Source: Dyadobacter endophyticus
Lineage (GTDB): Bacteria > Bacteroidota > Bacteroidia > Cytophagales > Spirosomataceae
Reading direction: 5' to 3'
Length of the DNA stretch: 64,000 nucleotides
Assembly: GCF_014641595.1 (NCBI RefSeq)
Contig: NZ_BMIA01000004.1
Coordinates: forward strand, 372,001-436,000
Below, one piece after another: positions 16,935-27,800 of the stretch. Both the position numbers and the translations under genes were made by a program. The notes below the pieces were generated by a model. It saw only the letters and a program-made list of their open reading frames with translations. It was not told the origin of the DNA and searched no databases. Numbering within the stretch: position 1 is the stretch's first letter; the number at the start of each line of letters is the position of its first letter.

Positions 16935-19157
16935 ATGAGATTACTTTTCCTATTCCTTTTCCCCCTTTTTGCCGGGCAGGTGCTTGCACAGGAATCCGGG
17001 CCGGATTACAGCACTTCCGACATTGCGGCGCTCGAAAGCCGGAGCGCCGGGTTACGGATCAATGCTTCGGGCCTGCGCGTGATGGCTTCCAACAATTTCG
17101 ACGTAAAGTATTACCGCTGCGAATGGGAGGTTGATCCTTCGGTGAACAACATCAAAGGCAGCGTGACGCCCCATTTTGTGATGAGTATCGCGGGGAACAG
17201 CATTACCCTCGACCTTTCGAATGCACTTACAGTGTCGGCCGTCCAGCAGCGCGGCAGTAATGTCGCCTTTGTGCATGCCGGCGATGCGTTGACGATCACC
17301 TTGCAAAATCCGCTTACCCAGGGAACAAAAGATTCTGTGACGATCAGTTACGAGGGAACTCCGCCGGCCACCAATGCCGCTTTTGTGGTTACCACGCATG
17401 GGCAGCCCGCTACGCCTGTTCTCTGGACTTTAAGTGAACCTTATGGCAGCCGCGACTGGTGGCCATGCAAAAATGGCCTCGACGACAAGGCCGATTCGCT
17501 GGATATTTACATTACGCATCCCGCAGCTTACAAGGCGGCTTCGAATGGCCTCCTGAAAAGCGAAACAGCTGTTGCAGGTTCCAAAACACGTACGCACTGG
17601 AAGCACCGGTATGCGATCGCGAGCTATCTGGTGGCTATCGCGGTGACCAACTATAATGTGCTGGACAACAGCGTAATGATCGGAGGGGCCAATGTGCCTT
17701 TCAAAACCTACTGCTATCCCGAAAGCCAGTTTAATTTTCAGAATGGCGTGCAGAATGCGCTTAATGCGATGGTGCAGTTCAGCAATCTTTTCGGCGATTA
17801 TCCCTTCAAAAACGAAAAATATGGTCATGTCCAATTTGGCTGGGGAGGAGGAATGGAGCATCAGACCTGCTCATTTATGGTGAATATGGGCGAAACGCTC
17901 ATTGCACATGAACTGGCGCATCAGTGGTTTGGTGATAAAGTAACCTGTGCAACCTGGCAGGATATCTGGCTGAACGAGGGCTTTGCCACGCACCTTGCGA
18001 GCATTTATGCGGAGGCGAAATATCCGGCCAGTACCAAAGCGACCCGTACCAATGAAATTAACAGTATCACATCGCTGCCCGGCGGTTCGGTGTGGGTTGA
18101 TAATGTAAATGACGTAAACCGCATTTTCAGCAATCGGCTGAGCTATCTCAAAGGCTCGCATTTACTCTATATGCTGCGCTGGATACTGAGCGATGCTACA
18201 TTTTTTGCAGGGGTTAACAGTTACCTCAATGATCCGGCGCTGGCCTATGGCTACGCGACCACAACCAACCTGAGGCTCCATCTGGAAGCGGCAAGCGGGA
18301 AAGACCTGACCTATTTTTTCAATCAGTGGTTTACAGGCCAGGGCTATCCATCTTACCAGATCGAATGGCACCCGATGGGCAATTCGGTCCAGGTAAAAAT
18401 GCACCAGACGCAATCGGACGCATCGGTGAGCTTCTTCCAGTTGCCCGTTCCGCTGCTTTTCCGCAATGCCAATACCAACCAAGAGAAGCTTGTGGTGCTC
18501 AGCAACACGGAAAACGACCAGTTTTTTACAGACAACCTCGGTTTTGAGGCCACTGAGGTGATTTTCGACCCGGACGTCTGGCTGATCACGCGCAACAACA
18601 CCTTCACCAAAACCTCAGGGCCGTTGCCGGTGGTATTCAGCAGGTTTAATGTTGAATGCCGCGGTACGAACGCGCGGCTGACCTGGCAAACGACCGAAGA
18701 AGTGAATGCGGATTATTTCGAAATACTGGGAAGTAAGGATGCCCGGCATTGGGAGGCGATGGGGACCGTAAAGGCCACAGGTAATTCCAATGAAACCAAC
18801 GAATACCTCTTTAACATTGAGGCGACATTAGATCGGGGTTATTACCGCATTAAGGAATATGATACGGATGGAAAGACGCATGAAACGCGCATTGTAACGG
18901 CCGTTTGCGGGCCGGAGAATGGAGTATGGAAGGTTTATCCCAACCCGGTACGCGATATTTTTACCCTTAGTAATTCTTTCGGTAAGCCGGTTGCTGATGC
19001 GCTTTTCCTTTATGACATGCAGGGAAGCCGTGTGGTGTTGAAATCGCTTTCTGCTCCCGGCAATACTCGAAATTTCAGTATTCGACATTTAAAGCCCGGC
19101 CTGTATGTATTGTCGCCCGGCGTTGGGTACGGAGGATTGAAGATCATCAAAGATTAG
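16935..19157 (+). CDS. Secreted M1-family aminopeptidase with T9SS tail
   Basis: 740 residues. Signal peptide about 1-18 (LLFLFLFPLFAGQVLAQ). The M1 N-terminal beta domain precedes the catalytic zinc site HELAHQWFGD (H325, E326, H329), with the third ligand in WLNEGFATHLAS. The exopeptidase motif is GGGMEHQTC rather than the textbook GAMEN, as in a number of secreted M1 relatives. After about residue 565 comes a linker beta-sandwich (ARLTWQTTEEVNADYFEI), then a T9SS type A sorting domain starting at VYPNPVRDIFTL. It should act outside the cell, removing N-terminal amino acids from peptides. A metallophosphoesterase gene follows after 31 bases, so the two are likely co-transcribed. Confidence 0.92.
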   Translation: MRLLFLFLFPLFAGQVLAQESGPDYSTSDIAALESRSAGLRINASGLRVMASNNFDVKYYRCEWEVDPSVNNIKGSVTPHFVMSIAGNSITLDLSNALTVSAVQQRGSNVAFVHAGDALTITLQNPLTQGTKDSVTISYEGTPPATNAAFVVTTHGQPATPVLWTLSEPYGSRDWWPCKNGLDDKADSLDIYITHPAAYKAASNGLLKSETAVAGSKTRTHWKHRYAIASYLVAIAVTNYNVLDNSVMIGGANVPFKTYCYPESQFNFQNGVQNALNAMVQFSNLFGDYPFKNEKYGHVQFGWGGGMEHQTCSFMVNMGETLIAHELAHQWFGDKVTCATWQDIWLNEGFATHLASIYAEAKYPASTKATRTNEINSITSLPGGSVWVDNVNDVNRIFSNRLSYLKGSHLLYMLRWILSDATFFAGVNSYLNDPALAYGYATTTNLRLHLEAASGKDLTYFFNQWFTGQGYPSYQIEWHPMGNSVQVKMHQTQSDASVSFFQLPVPLLFRNANTNQEKLVVLSNTENDQFFTDNLGFEATEVIFDPDVWLITRNNTFTKTSGPLPVVFSRFNVECRGTNARLTWQTTEEVNADYFEILGSKDARHWEAMGTVKATGNSNETNEYLFNIEATLDRGYYRIKEYDTDGKTHETRIVTAVCGPENGVWKVYPNPVRDIFTLSNSFGKPVADALFLYDMQGSRVVLKSLSAPGNTRNFSIRHLKPGLYVLSPGVGYGGLKIIKD

Positions 19158-19188
19158 GGGAATGATATGATTTGTAAACACACTATTT

Positions 19189-21243
19189 ATGCAACCATCT
19201 ATTTTAACTTTTCTCCTGTTATCGCACATGGTGCCCGGACTTCTGAGGGGTCCGTATCTTCAATCCGTCACATCGACCAGCGTCGTCATCCGCTGGCGTA
19301 CCGATGTGGGCACCGACAGCCGCGTGAGTTTTGGCAGTTCTCCCGGCTCGCTCCTTCAAACGGTAGATAGCGCCTCCCTCGTAACCGAGCACGAGGTAAA
19401 GCTGTCCAGCCTTCAACCCGGAACAAAATACTACTATTCGATCGGCTCATCGCAGGCCGTGTTGCAGGGCGATGCCGATAACTTTTTTCTAACCGCTCCG
19501 CCGCCCGGCCAGGCTGGAAAATACCGGATCGGGGTGTTTGGGGATTGCGGCAATAACTCGCCGAATCAACTGGCCGTGCGTGACCGGCTAACTGATTACC
19601 TTGGCCAGGATTACATGAATGCATGGCTTCTGCTCGGGGATAACGCCTACCTCAACGGAACTGACCCGGAATATCAAAGCGGTTTTTTTAATATGTACAA
19701 AGGCCGGTTTTTAAAACAATCCCCGCTCTATCCGTGTCCGGGAAACCACGACTACGCCAACAACCCAGTGCGCCAGGACGACCACGCGGTTCCTTATTAC
19801 AGCATTTTCACCATTCCCACAGCGGGAGAGGCTGGTGGAGTTGCGTCGGGGTCGAAGTCGTTCTATTCTTTTGACTACGGAAATATCCATTTCCTGTCAC
19901 TCGACTCTTATGGAAAGGAGGATAATTCCACGCGGTTATACGACACGCTTGGCAAGCAGGTGCAGTGGGTCAAAGCCGACCTGGCTGCCAACTCGAACAA
20001 GGGATGGGTGATCGCTTACTGGCATCATCCCCCGTATACCAAAGGTTCGCATGATTCGGACACCGAGGCTGACCTGGTGAAGATTCGGAAGAATTTCATC
20101 AGAATTCTGGAAAGGAATGGGGTCGACCTCATCCTATGCGGGCATAGCCACGACTATGAACGTTCGAAGCTCTTGAAAGGGCATTATGAAGCTGAAAATA
20201 CATTTGTGCCGGATGTGTATAATCTTAGTCAATCGTCGGGCAAGTACGACGGGACACCGGAATCCTGTCCGTACATCAAGCAGTCGCCGGAAAATGAAGG
20301 GACTGTGTATGTGGTAGCAGGCTCGGCGGGACAACTGGGTGCCACGAAGGCTGGTTACCCCCACGATGCGCTGCCCGTAGCCGATGCCCAGCACGGGGGC
20401 GCGTTGCTGCTGCAAGTAGAGGAAAACCGGCTGGATGGTCAATGGATCGCTTCCGACGGGATTGTTCGCGACCGGTTTACCATCATGAAGGATGTTAACA
20501 CGAAAAAAAAGTACGAGATATCAAAAGGCAACACTGTGACGCTCAGCGCTTCCTATGTAGGCGGGTATGTGTGGAACACGGCTCAGACGACCCGCGAAGT
20601 GGAAGTAAGCCCTTCCCTAACTACAGAATACACAGTGCATGACCAACAAACTTGTCTTGCCGATACGATGACGGTGGTCGTTACCGACCCGTTACCGGTA
20701 CGACTAACCAGTTTTTCGGGATTTTGGGGAAACGAAGGGGTTAAGTTGCAATGGCAGACCAGCGAGGAAACCAATGCAAGTCATTTTGTCGTCGAGCGTT
20801 CGCAGGATGGACGTCATTTCGAAGCAGTTGGCAAGGTCGCAGCTGCGGTCGAATCGTCGGTGACGAGGCGGTACGACTACCAGGATCCGCAGATTGCGGG
20901 CAAGCTGGGGAGGGTCTATTATCGTCTGATTGAAGTGGATTTGGGCGGCCGGCAGCAGACGTCCCGGATTATCGCGGTACAAGTGGCTGTTCCTAATGAC
21001 GATCTGATCCGCGTTCAACCTAATCCGTCAAACGAAAGAGATGTGAAAGTAGAAATTGCCGGGGGCTTGGGTGAGTTGGAATTAGTTCTGACAGATATTA
21101 GCGGACATGTTCTTGAAAAACGAAAACTGACTTCCGGCAACAGTGCCCGCACAATTTCTTTTGGAACATTGAAAACCGGAACTTACATTATAACCGTGAT
21201 GATAGGAAGTGATCGTGTTTTTAAAAAGTTTATTGTTCAATAA
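19189..21243 (+). CDS. Secreted metallophosphoesterase (purple acid phosphatase-like) with T9SS tail
   Basis: 684 residues. The start at 19189 gives a short signal sequence (MQPSILTFLLLSHMVPGLL). A fibronectin-type N-terminal domain (RGPYLQSVTSTSVVIRWRTD) is followed by the calcineurin-like phosphoesterase with all its metal motifs: GDCG, LLGDNAY, PGNHDYANN, HHPPYTKGSHD and GHSHDYERS. A bridging beta domain (KLQWQTSEETNASHFVVERS) and a T9SS sorting domain from RVQPNPSNERDV close the protein. Purple acid phosphatases release phosphate from esters; the substrate here is unknown. It shares its tail architecture with the aminopeptidase just upstream. Confidence 0.9.
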   Translation: MQPSILTFLLLSHMVPGLLRGPYLQSVTSTSVVIRWRTDVGTDSRVSFGSSPGSLLQTVDSASLVTEHEVKLSSLQPGTKYYYSIGSSQAVLQGDADNFFLTAPPPGQAGKYRIGVFGDCGNNSPNQLAVRDRLTDYLGQDYMNAWLLLGDNAYLNGTDPEYQSGFFNMYKGRFLKQSPLYPCPGNHDYANNPVRQDDHAVPYYSIFTIPTAGEAGGVASGSKSFYSFDYGNIHFLSLDSYGKEDNSTRLYDTLGKQVQWVKADLAANSNKGWVIAYWHHPPYTKGSHDSDTEADLVKIRKNFIRILERNGVDLILCGHSHDYERSKLLKGHYEAENTFVPDVYNLSQSSGKYDGTPESCPYIKQSPENEGTVYVVAGSAGQLGATKAGYPHDALPVADAQHGGALLLQVEENRLDGQWIASDGIVRDRFTIMKDVNTKKKYEISKGNTVTLSASYVGGYVWNTAQTTREVEVSPSLTTEYTVHDQQTCLADTMTVVVTDPLPVRLTSFSGFWGNEGVKLQWQTSEETNASHFVVERSQDGRHFEAVGKVAAAVESSVTRRYDYQDPQIAGKLGRVYYRLIEVDLGGRQQTSRIIAVQVAVPNDDLIRVQPNPSNERDVKVEIAGGLGELELVLTDISGHVLEKRKLTSGNSARTISFGTLKTGTYIITVMIGSDRVFKKFIVQ

Positions 21244-21335
21244 AATTCTATTGTAAGACAAATATGCTCCACAGAATATGACGATAAAGCGTAATTAGAT
21301 TTGAACAAATACTCTTCAATCAAATTTTAAATCAA

Positions 21336-22790
21336 ATGCGCTATCCGGGCTATCTTTCTCTGTTTTTTATTGGTATTATTTTTCAATTGATTGGCTGTGG
21401 CCAGAAGAAAGATAATCTGGTTAGAATTTCCTTTAACTATCCCAAGGCGGCCGGGGATACCGTTTTGATAGCCCGTACGAACATGGTTAGCCTGGATAGT
21501 ATCGGCATGGGTAGAGTAGTGCTGGATAGTGCCGGAAAGGGGATTGTAGAATTTACACTCGATGCGCCGGTTTTCGCGGGTATCAGTGCCGGGCAGTTGG
21601 CGGCAGGCCTTCTTGTTTCGCCGGGAGATGAAATTTCCATTGTGCCATCAAGGCCAGGTTCGAAACATATGCTGGGTTTCGAAGGCGACGGCGCTGTTGT
21701 ACAGGAGTTCCTTAACGAAGCGGTGCGGTTCAGACAGGGAATGGAGCGGTGGAAAGGTAATCTTGCGATCCGTCTTGACAAGGAGGAGTTTTTAAATGCG
21801 AGAGATTCTTTAGAAAAAGGTTACGATCAATTGTTGGCCAAATTAAAATCAAATCCGAATATATCAGGGGAAATACGTGATCTTCTAACACGGCAAATCA
21901 AGATGAGTGTTCTATTCTACCAATACAATTATGCAATCGGGAGAGATTCAATCGATATACCGGTATCCGTATGGGAAGCAACCAGCGAAATGCCTGTCGA
22001 TTCCATTGCATTGAAAACCGGGATATTTGATTTCGCTTTGATCGGATCTTTTTATTATCAGCATAAAATCAGTAATGGAATTTATGGAGAGAATGAAGAA
22101 ATGGATGGCGATTCACTTGACCTGATTTTTCCATTTCTCGTAGAAGAAAAAATTAAATCCTCTAAATATCCGAAAGTAATCGAAGAATTTCTTCGTGCGA
22201 AAAGTGCTGACTATCAGATTAGCATGTATGGACTTACGCCGTCCGTTATCAAGCTCGCAAACACGCTGGAAAGGGAGATAGCATCAAATGATTTCAGAAA
22301 AGTAATCCGCGAAGACATTGCCCGCTGGGAAAAACTGGGTCCTGGGAAACCCGCCCCGGATTTTGCAGGAACTACACCTGATGGAAAGAAAATTTCGTTG
22401 TCAGGTTTGCATGGCAAAGTGGTGTACGTCGACATTTGGGCGACCTGGTGCGGGCCGTGCGTTGAGGAGTTCCCGAATTCCAAAAAAGTACAGGCAGATT
22501 TCAAAGGCAATGATCAGGTCGCATTTCTGTACGTTTCGGTAGATCGCGATACATTGGCATGGAAGAAAATGGTAGCCAGCGGAAAAGTCCCGAATGGCAT
22601 TCACATCATTAATAGTTCAGATTCTCCCAATTCCGTTTGGAACCTCTACTACGTGTGGGGAGTGCCGAGATATTTGTTGATTGATGCGCAGGGGCGAATG
22701 GTAGCGACGCATGCGGACCGGCCGTCTTCTGGTAAAGTCTCGAAAGAGCTTCGCAAACTGTTAACTCGTGATCAGTTAGCTCAAAAATAG
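21336..22790 (+). CDS. TlpA-like thiol-disulfide oxidoreductase lipoprotein
   Basis: 484 residues. The lipobox LIGC with Cys21 predicts an envelope lipoprotein. Residues about 25-330 form a beta and helical N-terminal region of the DUF4369-like kind usual in Bacteroidota redoxins. The C-terminal thioredoxin domain (about 335-480) has the active site WATWCGPC (C372, C375) and the family cis-Pro region VWGVPRYLLID. It likely reduces or isomerises disulfides in exported proteins. A good -7 box, TAGATTTG, is at 21296-21303, upstream of the start. It converges with the narM gene, 21 bases away. Confidence 0.87.
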   Translation: MRYPGYLSLFFIGIIFQLIGCGQKKDNLVRISFNYPKAAGDTVLIARTNMVSLDSIGMGRVVLDSAGKGIVEFTLDAPVFAGISAGQLAAGLLVSPGDEISIVPSRPGSKHMLGFEGDGAVVQEFLNEAVRFRQGMERWKGNLAIRLDKEEFLNARDSLEKGYDQLLAKLKSNPNISGEIRDLLTRQIKMSVLFYQYNYAIGRDSIDIPVSVWEATSEMPVDSIALKTGIFDFALIGSFYYQHKISNGIYGENEEMDGDSLDLIFPFLVEEKIKSSKYPKVIEEFLRAKSADYQISMYGLTPSVIKLANTLEREIASNDFRKVIREDIARWEKLGPGKPAPDFAGTTPDGKKISLSGLHGKVVYVDIWATWCGPCVEEFPNSKKVQADFKGNDQVAFLYVSVDRDTLAWKKMVASGKVPNGIHIINSSDSPNSVWNLYYVWGVPRYLLIDAQGRMVATHADRPSSGKVSKELRKLLTRDQLAQK

Positions 22791-22811
22791 CGAATTTTCT
22801 AATCGGTGGAC

Positions 22812-23291
22812 TTAACAAGCCACCGCCAACCCAAACTCCACCATTGCCCTCGGGAAATTCCTTCCTTCATGCCCTGAACGACTGAGCTTTACCAATGCAA
22901 AGCGTTCCAGCACATCGAGCTGTATCCATTGATTGGCGGAAATGACCGGGCAATTCCATTCCTGCGCCTTCTCGCGCACTTCCGCGGGTACGTAGGTGTA
23001 CACCCACGCAGGGTCGAGGCTTTTGAGCAGGCTCGGAACGGTATTGGTGTATTTCCAGACCAACTCATTCACGTAAGCAGCATATGCCTCGATCTCCGCG
23101 GCCGAATGGCAGGGATGTTCGGCAAGGTCGTCTTTTTCCTGGTAATTGAATTTGGCCCAATCGGCGAGTTGGACCTTCACCCGGCAGGTGTCGAGTTTGT
23201 AGCGAACGATCATCGGAATGCAGCGCAGACTGTCGACAAAATCGCTTTCAAATGCAAAAAAACGGGTTTCGATGGCAGGCTCGGATGTCAT
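22812..23291 (-). CDS. narM: Nitrate reductase-associated protein (NarM-like)
   Basis: 159 residues, no signal peptide. The sequence ETRFFAFESDFVDSLRCIPM, then VRYKLDTCRVKVQLADWAKF and the motif EWNCPVISANQWIQLDVLER match the nitrate reductase-associated family. In cyanobacteria its member NarM is needed for nitrate reductase activity. It is the last gene of the leftward nitrate operon, two bases after the rubredoxin-tailed gene, which supports the assignment. The likely role is maturation or stabilisation of the cytoplasmic assimilatory nitrate reductase. Confidence 0.8.
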   Translation of the reverse strand: MTSEPAIETRFFAFESDFVDSLRCIPMIVRYKLDTCRVKVQLADWAKFNYQEKDDLAEHPCHSAAEIEAYAAYVNELVWKYTNTVPSLLKSLDPAWVYTYVPAEVREKAQEWNCPVISANQWIQLDVLERFALVKLSRSGHEGRNFPRAMVEFGLAVAC

Positions 23292-23293
23292 GA

Positions 23294-24790
23294 TCAGGCT
23301 GGTTCAAGGTTTGATGACCGGGTTAATTCGATGGGCAGGAAAATAGCTTTGCCACTGTCGCAGGTAGGGCAGCAGTAGCCGGCCGGAAGGTCTTCAAAGG
23401 CGGTTCCCGATGGGATATCGCCGAGAATGTCGCCAAACTCGGGATCATAAACAGTCAGGCAATCAGGGCATTGGTGCGCCGTCTTTACCGCTTTGACAGC
23501 CGTTTTGGCTTCATCAGGCTCGGACAGCATAGTTTTCAGAGTATCCCTGGATCGCTGATTATTAAACCGCCTGCAAAGACGTTCCAACTGGGCAGGCAAA
23601 TGTATTTTGAACAAACCCTTTTCAAACAGCACTTGCGCACGGCTGTTGGGGTTGAAATTCTCGGTATAGTAAAGATCGTAAACACTGAATAGCGGCAGTT
23701 GTCCTATGCGCAGCAATGGCCGCTTCCGGATCAGGATAGAACCGAATACTTCGGATTTCGGACGGGTCTGAATACCGAAGCATAGCCCGAAAGTGCGCGT
23801 GTCGTTTTTGGAAAAATACCGGATCAGGTCGTTTTTGAGTTCCGCGCCATCGCCGTTGTGGTCCTCGGTTTGCCAGGCGAGCTCATTGGCCGCATGGCGC
23901 ACATTGATATTGTGTTTTCCCAGAATATTGCTCCAAGCTTCGCGATATTGGTCTTCAATGCCTTTAATTACCAGTGATTTCCAGGGTGTTGCGCAAATCT
24001 CCCCGACACGTGTTTTAAGGCATAGTTCGCACACGTCGAGCAGGAATTCAATTGAAAATTCCTCGTCGCGACGGTAAAGCCCAAGCCATGTGCGCGATTC
24101 GTATCGGTTGAAACCCTCGTAATAGGGCAGGGAAAAAGAGGGTAATTCCAGCTCTTGCGTCGATTGTTGGGACACATAGTGAATGCGCTCGCTCACTGCG
24201 GCCTTCAGTGCATTTTCTTCATTAATGCCTTCGTCGAGCATGCATTCTTCCACCACTTTCGCAAGGCGCCCGATTTCATTGGTATAAATTAATTTGTCCC
24301 ATTTGAAAACCGTGTTGGATTGCTTCAAGCGCACATATAAGTACCAGAAATGCGGCTCAGGCGAGGAGATAAAATTGAGATTACCTGTGAAAAAAGGAGT
24401 GAAACTCTGATTAGAATCGGAGATATTGACTTTCAAACCCGGCCGGAGACCCGGCCGAAAGCCCTGTTCGAAGTCAAAACTATCGAGAACGGAATGGTAC
24501 TCGCTCGCATTGAGCCATTGCCCTGTCCGGAAAACGTCTTCACCGCAGTAGGAACTCACAATATTAGGCTGGCGGTCGGTATTGACCTCGTAAAAAATCC
24601 CCAGTTTTTTAAAATCGCTTTCCAAAAAACGCATGTCCTCGTAATGTACGGTCATCAGCAATTGTTGCCGCGATCCGAACCGGACCTTACGGACATTCGC
24701 ATTCCATGACGCCGAAAGTATGTCTTTCAGGTACCCCGGCGATGCAATCCCGCCCGGCAGGTTGATTTTTATATGGTAATAGTCGCGCAT
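23294..24790 (-). CDS. Rubredoxin-tailed, nitrite/sulfite-reductase-like protein
   Basis: 498 residues, cytoplasmic. The C-terminal 60 residues are a rubredoxin: HQCPDCLTVYDPEFGD then GYCCPTCDSGKAIF, with two C-x2-C pairs to bind one iron. The N-terminal part (HIKINLPGGIASPGYLKDIL, FGSRQQLLMTV) looks like the ferredoxin-like half-domain of siroheme reductases. I do not see the cysteine cluster C-x5-C ... C-x3-C that would bind siroheme and an iron-sulfur centre, so it is probably not itself a reductase. It lies 14 bases after the nitrate reductase gene and two bases before narM. It may pass electrons within the nitrate pathway; that is inferred from context. Confidence 0.7.
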   Translation of the reverse strand: MRDYYHIKINLPGGIASPGYLKDILSASWNANVRKVRFGSRQQLLMTVHYEDMRFLESDFKKLGIFYEVNTDRQPNIVSSYCGEDVFRTGQWLNASEYHSVLDSFDFEQGFRPGLRPGLKVNISDSNQSFTPFFTGNLNFISSPEPHFWYLYVRLKQSNTVFKWDKLIYTNEIGRLAKVVEECMLDEGINEENALKAAVSERIHYVSQQSTQELELPSFSLPYYEGFNRYESRTWLGLYRRDEEFSIEFLLDVCELCLKTRVGEICATPWKSLVIKGIEDQYREAWSNILGKHNINVRHAANELAWQTEDHNGDGAELKNDLIRYFSKNDTRTFGLCFGIQTRPKSEVFGSILIRKRPLLRIGQLPLFSVYDLYYTENFNPNSRAQVLFEKGLFKIHLPAQLERLCRRFNNQRSRDTLKTMLSEPDEAKTAVKAVKTAHQCPDCLTVYDPEFGDILGDIPSGTAFEDLPAGYCCPTCDSGKAIFLPIELTRSSNLEPA

Positions 24791-24804
24791 GGTGTCAGAT
24801 CATT

Positions 24805-27800
24805 TCAACTGGCTACTAAATTTGCTTCCAACGCCTTTTCAAGTATCGACCGCACCTCGGGCCGGCAGGAGCCGCAGCCGGTTCCGGCACCGGTGGTCTG
24901 GCAAAGGTTTTGGAAGTCGCTGCAACCACCGGTAATGGCTTTTTCGAGATTTCCCTGGCCCACATTGTTGCAGGAGCATACGAGTTTGCCAATCATAGGA
25001 TCGACTTGCTGGCTTGCGCGCAGAAGTTGCAGGCGCTTTTCGGAAAGCTCGACTCCGTTGGCGATCAAATCGCGGAATTCGAGGAATTCGTTTTTGTCAC
25101 CGATCAGGATCGCGCCCACGAGCTTGTCGCGGTGCACGATGCATTTTTTGTAATAACGCTTCGATTTATCGATAAATACGATCTGCTCGTAAGCTGGGTC
25201 GTTGGCTGGGGCGTCTGTCATACCGATGCTGCAAAGCTGTAAACCTTCCATTTTGAGGATGTTCATCGACGTGCTGCCTCTGTAAGGTTGCGAAATATCG
25301 CCCGCGAGGTAATTGGCGATCACCTCCGCCTGTTGCTCGGCGGCGAGGGTGATACCCCACATTTGCCCGTTCCATTCGGCGATTTCACCGGCCGAGTAAA
25401 TATCCGGGTCGGAGGTTTGCATATAATCGTTCACTACTACGCCGCGCTTACAATCCAAGCCGGCCGTTTGGGCAAGTTCAATGGTCGGAACGGTGCCGAT
25501 CGCCAGTACAACCACCTGGCAATCAATCTTCCGTCCCGATCTTAGCCTGATCCCTTCCACGGTATCCGAACCCGAGAAGGTGGCAACCTCATCATTGAAA
25601 TAGCATTCGATGCCTCTGTCGAGCAGCTCCTGGTAGAGCAATTCGCTGGCAAGCGGATCGAGCTGACGCTCCATAAACCGGCCGCTGCGCTGGATAACCG
25701 TCACTTTTACGTCCATTTCGCGAAACGAAGCCGCGAGTTCCAGGCCAAGGATACCGCCGCCGACGATCACCGCGTGCGGCTCTGGTTGTTTCAGGAACGG
25801 CAGAAGCGAATCCGCGTCCAGGCGCGAGCGCATGTTGAATATGCCGGGCAGGTCAGGAACTCCTTTGGGCATAAATGCCTTGCTGCCCATGCCGAGGATC
25901 AGCTTGTCGTAATGGTGTTCCGTTCCGTTGCTATCGATCACAGTTTTGTGTTTGCGGTCGATATGCTCGATACTCACGCCTTTGTGAACGGTAATGCGGT
26001 TTTCCGCAAATTGGTCCTCGCGCAACTTCACAAGCTGCTCCCAGGTTTGCGAGCCGCTAATATAGTCGGGCAGCATTACCCGGTTATAGAACGGATATAT
26101 TTCTTTGGAAAAAACATGGATATCATCGTCCGCATTCAGCTGGCGGTAGGAATTGATAAAACCCAGCCCGGCCGATCCGGCTCCGATGATGATGATTTTT
26201 TCGGCCGGTTTTTCGTGTAAACTTACTTGTATCGCGGAGAACTTGAAATCGGGTTCCTTGGATTTGGGATCAACTAACGAGCTGGTCAGGTTGTTTGCCC
26301 GGACCAGATTACTACCCAATATTTTGCCCCAATGCATCGGCAGGAAGCAAAGGCCCTTGCGCACGTCCTCAGAAATCTGCGCTTTTACGCGCACTTCCCC
26401 GCGACGGCTGCTTACCGTTACCAGATTTCCTTCCAGAATGCCCCGCTCGCGTGCGTCTTCCGGATGTATTTGCAGGAACGGTTGGGGGATATGTTTGTTT
26501 AGCTTTGCGACGCGACCGGTTTTAGTCATTGTGTGCCACTGGTCACGGATCCTTCCACTTGTTAAAACCAACGGGAATTGATGGTCGGTGGGCTCGGAGG
26601 TGTTTTCGTCGGGTACGCCGTGGATTTTCGCTCTTTTGTTGGGTGTGTAGAATTGGTGGTCGGTAAAAAGGCGCTTGGTGCCCGGCTGGCGAACGTCAGT
26701 GGATCGCGCACCGTCCAGCGAGGACAGGGGCCATTGTACGCTGCGTTTTTCTTTCAGCAATTTGTGGCTCACACCGGTCACGTCGATCGTCGTTCCGGCG
26801 GTCACCTTCACATATTCATCGTAAACTTCGGAAGTGGTTTTATAATTAAATGCTTTTTCAAAACCCATTTTCTGTGCAAAACGCCAGAGGATCTCGGAAT
26901 CGGGCAATGCTTCGCCCGGCGCGTCGAGCACTTTGGGGAGATAGGTAATGCGGCGTTCGGCATTCGTCATGCTGCCGTCTTTTTCCAGCCAGGCCGCCGC
27001 GGGTAGTACCACATCGGCGAAATGCACGGTGTCGGCGCGGTTAGAAACATCCTGAACGACGACAAAACGCGACTTTTTCAGCGCGCTTTCCACGGCGTTC
27101 ATGTCGGGCATGCTTACCAATGGGTTGGTATTGATGATCCATATCGCTTTCAGTTTATCGTCGGCCAGTGCCTCGAACATTTCTGTGGCGGTAAGTCCGG
27201 GCTTGTCGGCGATGCGGACGGGCGTGTTCCAGAATTTCTCTATTTCTTCGCGGTGTTCGGCATTTACTACTTCGCGATGTCCCGGCAGGATATTGGCAAG
27301 GCCACCTGTTTCACGGCCGCCCATGGCATTCGGCTGGCCGGTAAGCGAGAATGGCCCGTTGCCAGGTCTCCCTATTTTGCCGGTAATTAAATGCAGGTTG
27401 ATGAGCGAAAGGTTTTTGTTTACCCCAATTACCGATTGGTTCAATCCCATTGTCCAAAAGGAAAGAAAGCCTTTTGAACGACCGATCCATTCGGCGGCTA
27501 AGGCAATGTTGGCGGAAGGGATACCGCAAATGTCGGCCGCTTCCGCCAAGGTGCGCTGCATTACTTGTAGCCGGAATAAATCAAAACCATCGGTGTGGTC
27601 AGCAATAAACCGCTCATCGAGATAATTATTTTCGATCAGCAAACGGCCGATCGCATTGTTGAGAACGATGTCGGTGCCCGGGCGGATCTGCAAATGCAGG
27701 TCGGCCGAGCGGGCAGTGTCGGTCACGCGTGGGTCCACGCAGATGATTTTTACACCCGGGTTCGCCGTTTTGTGCGCTTCCACGCGTCGCCAGATAATGG

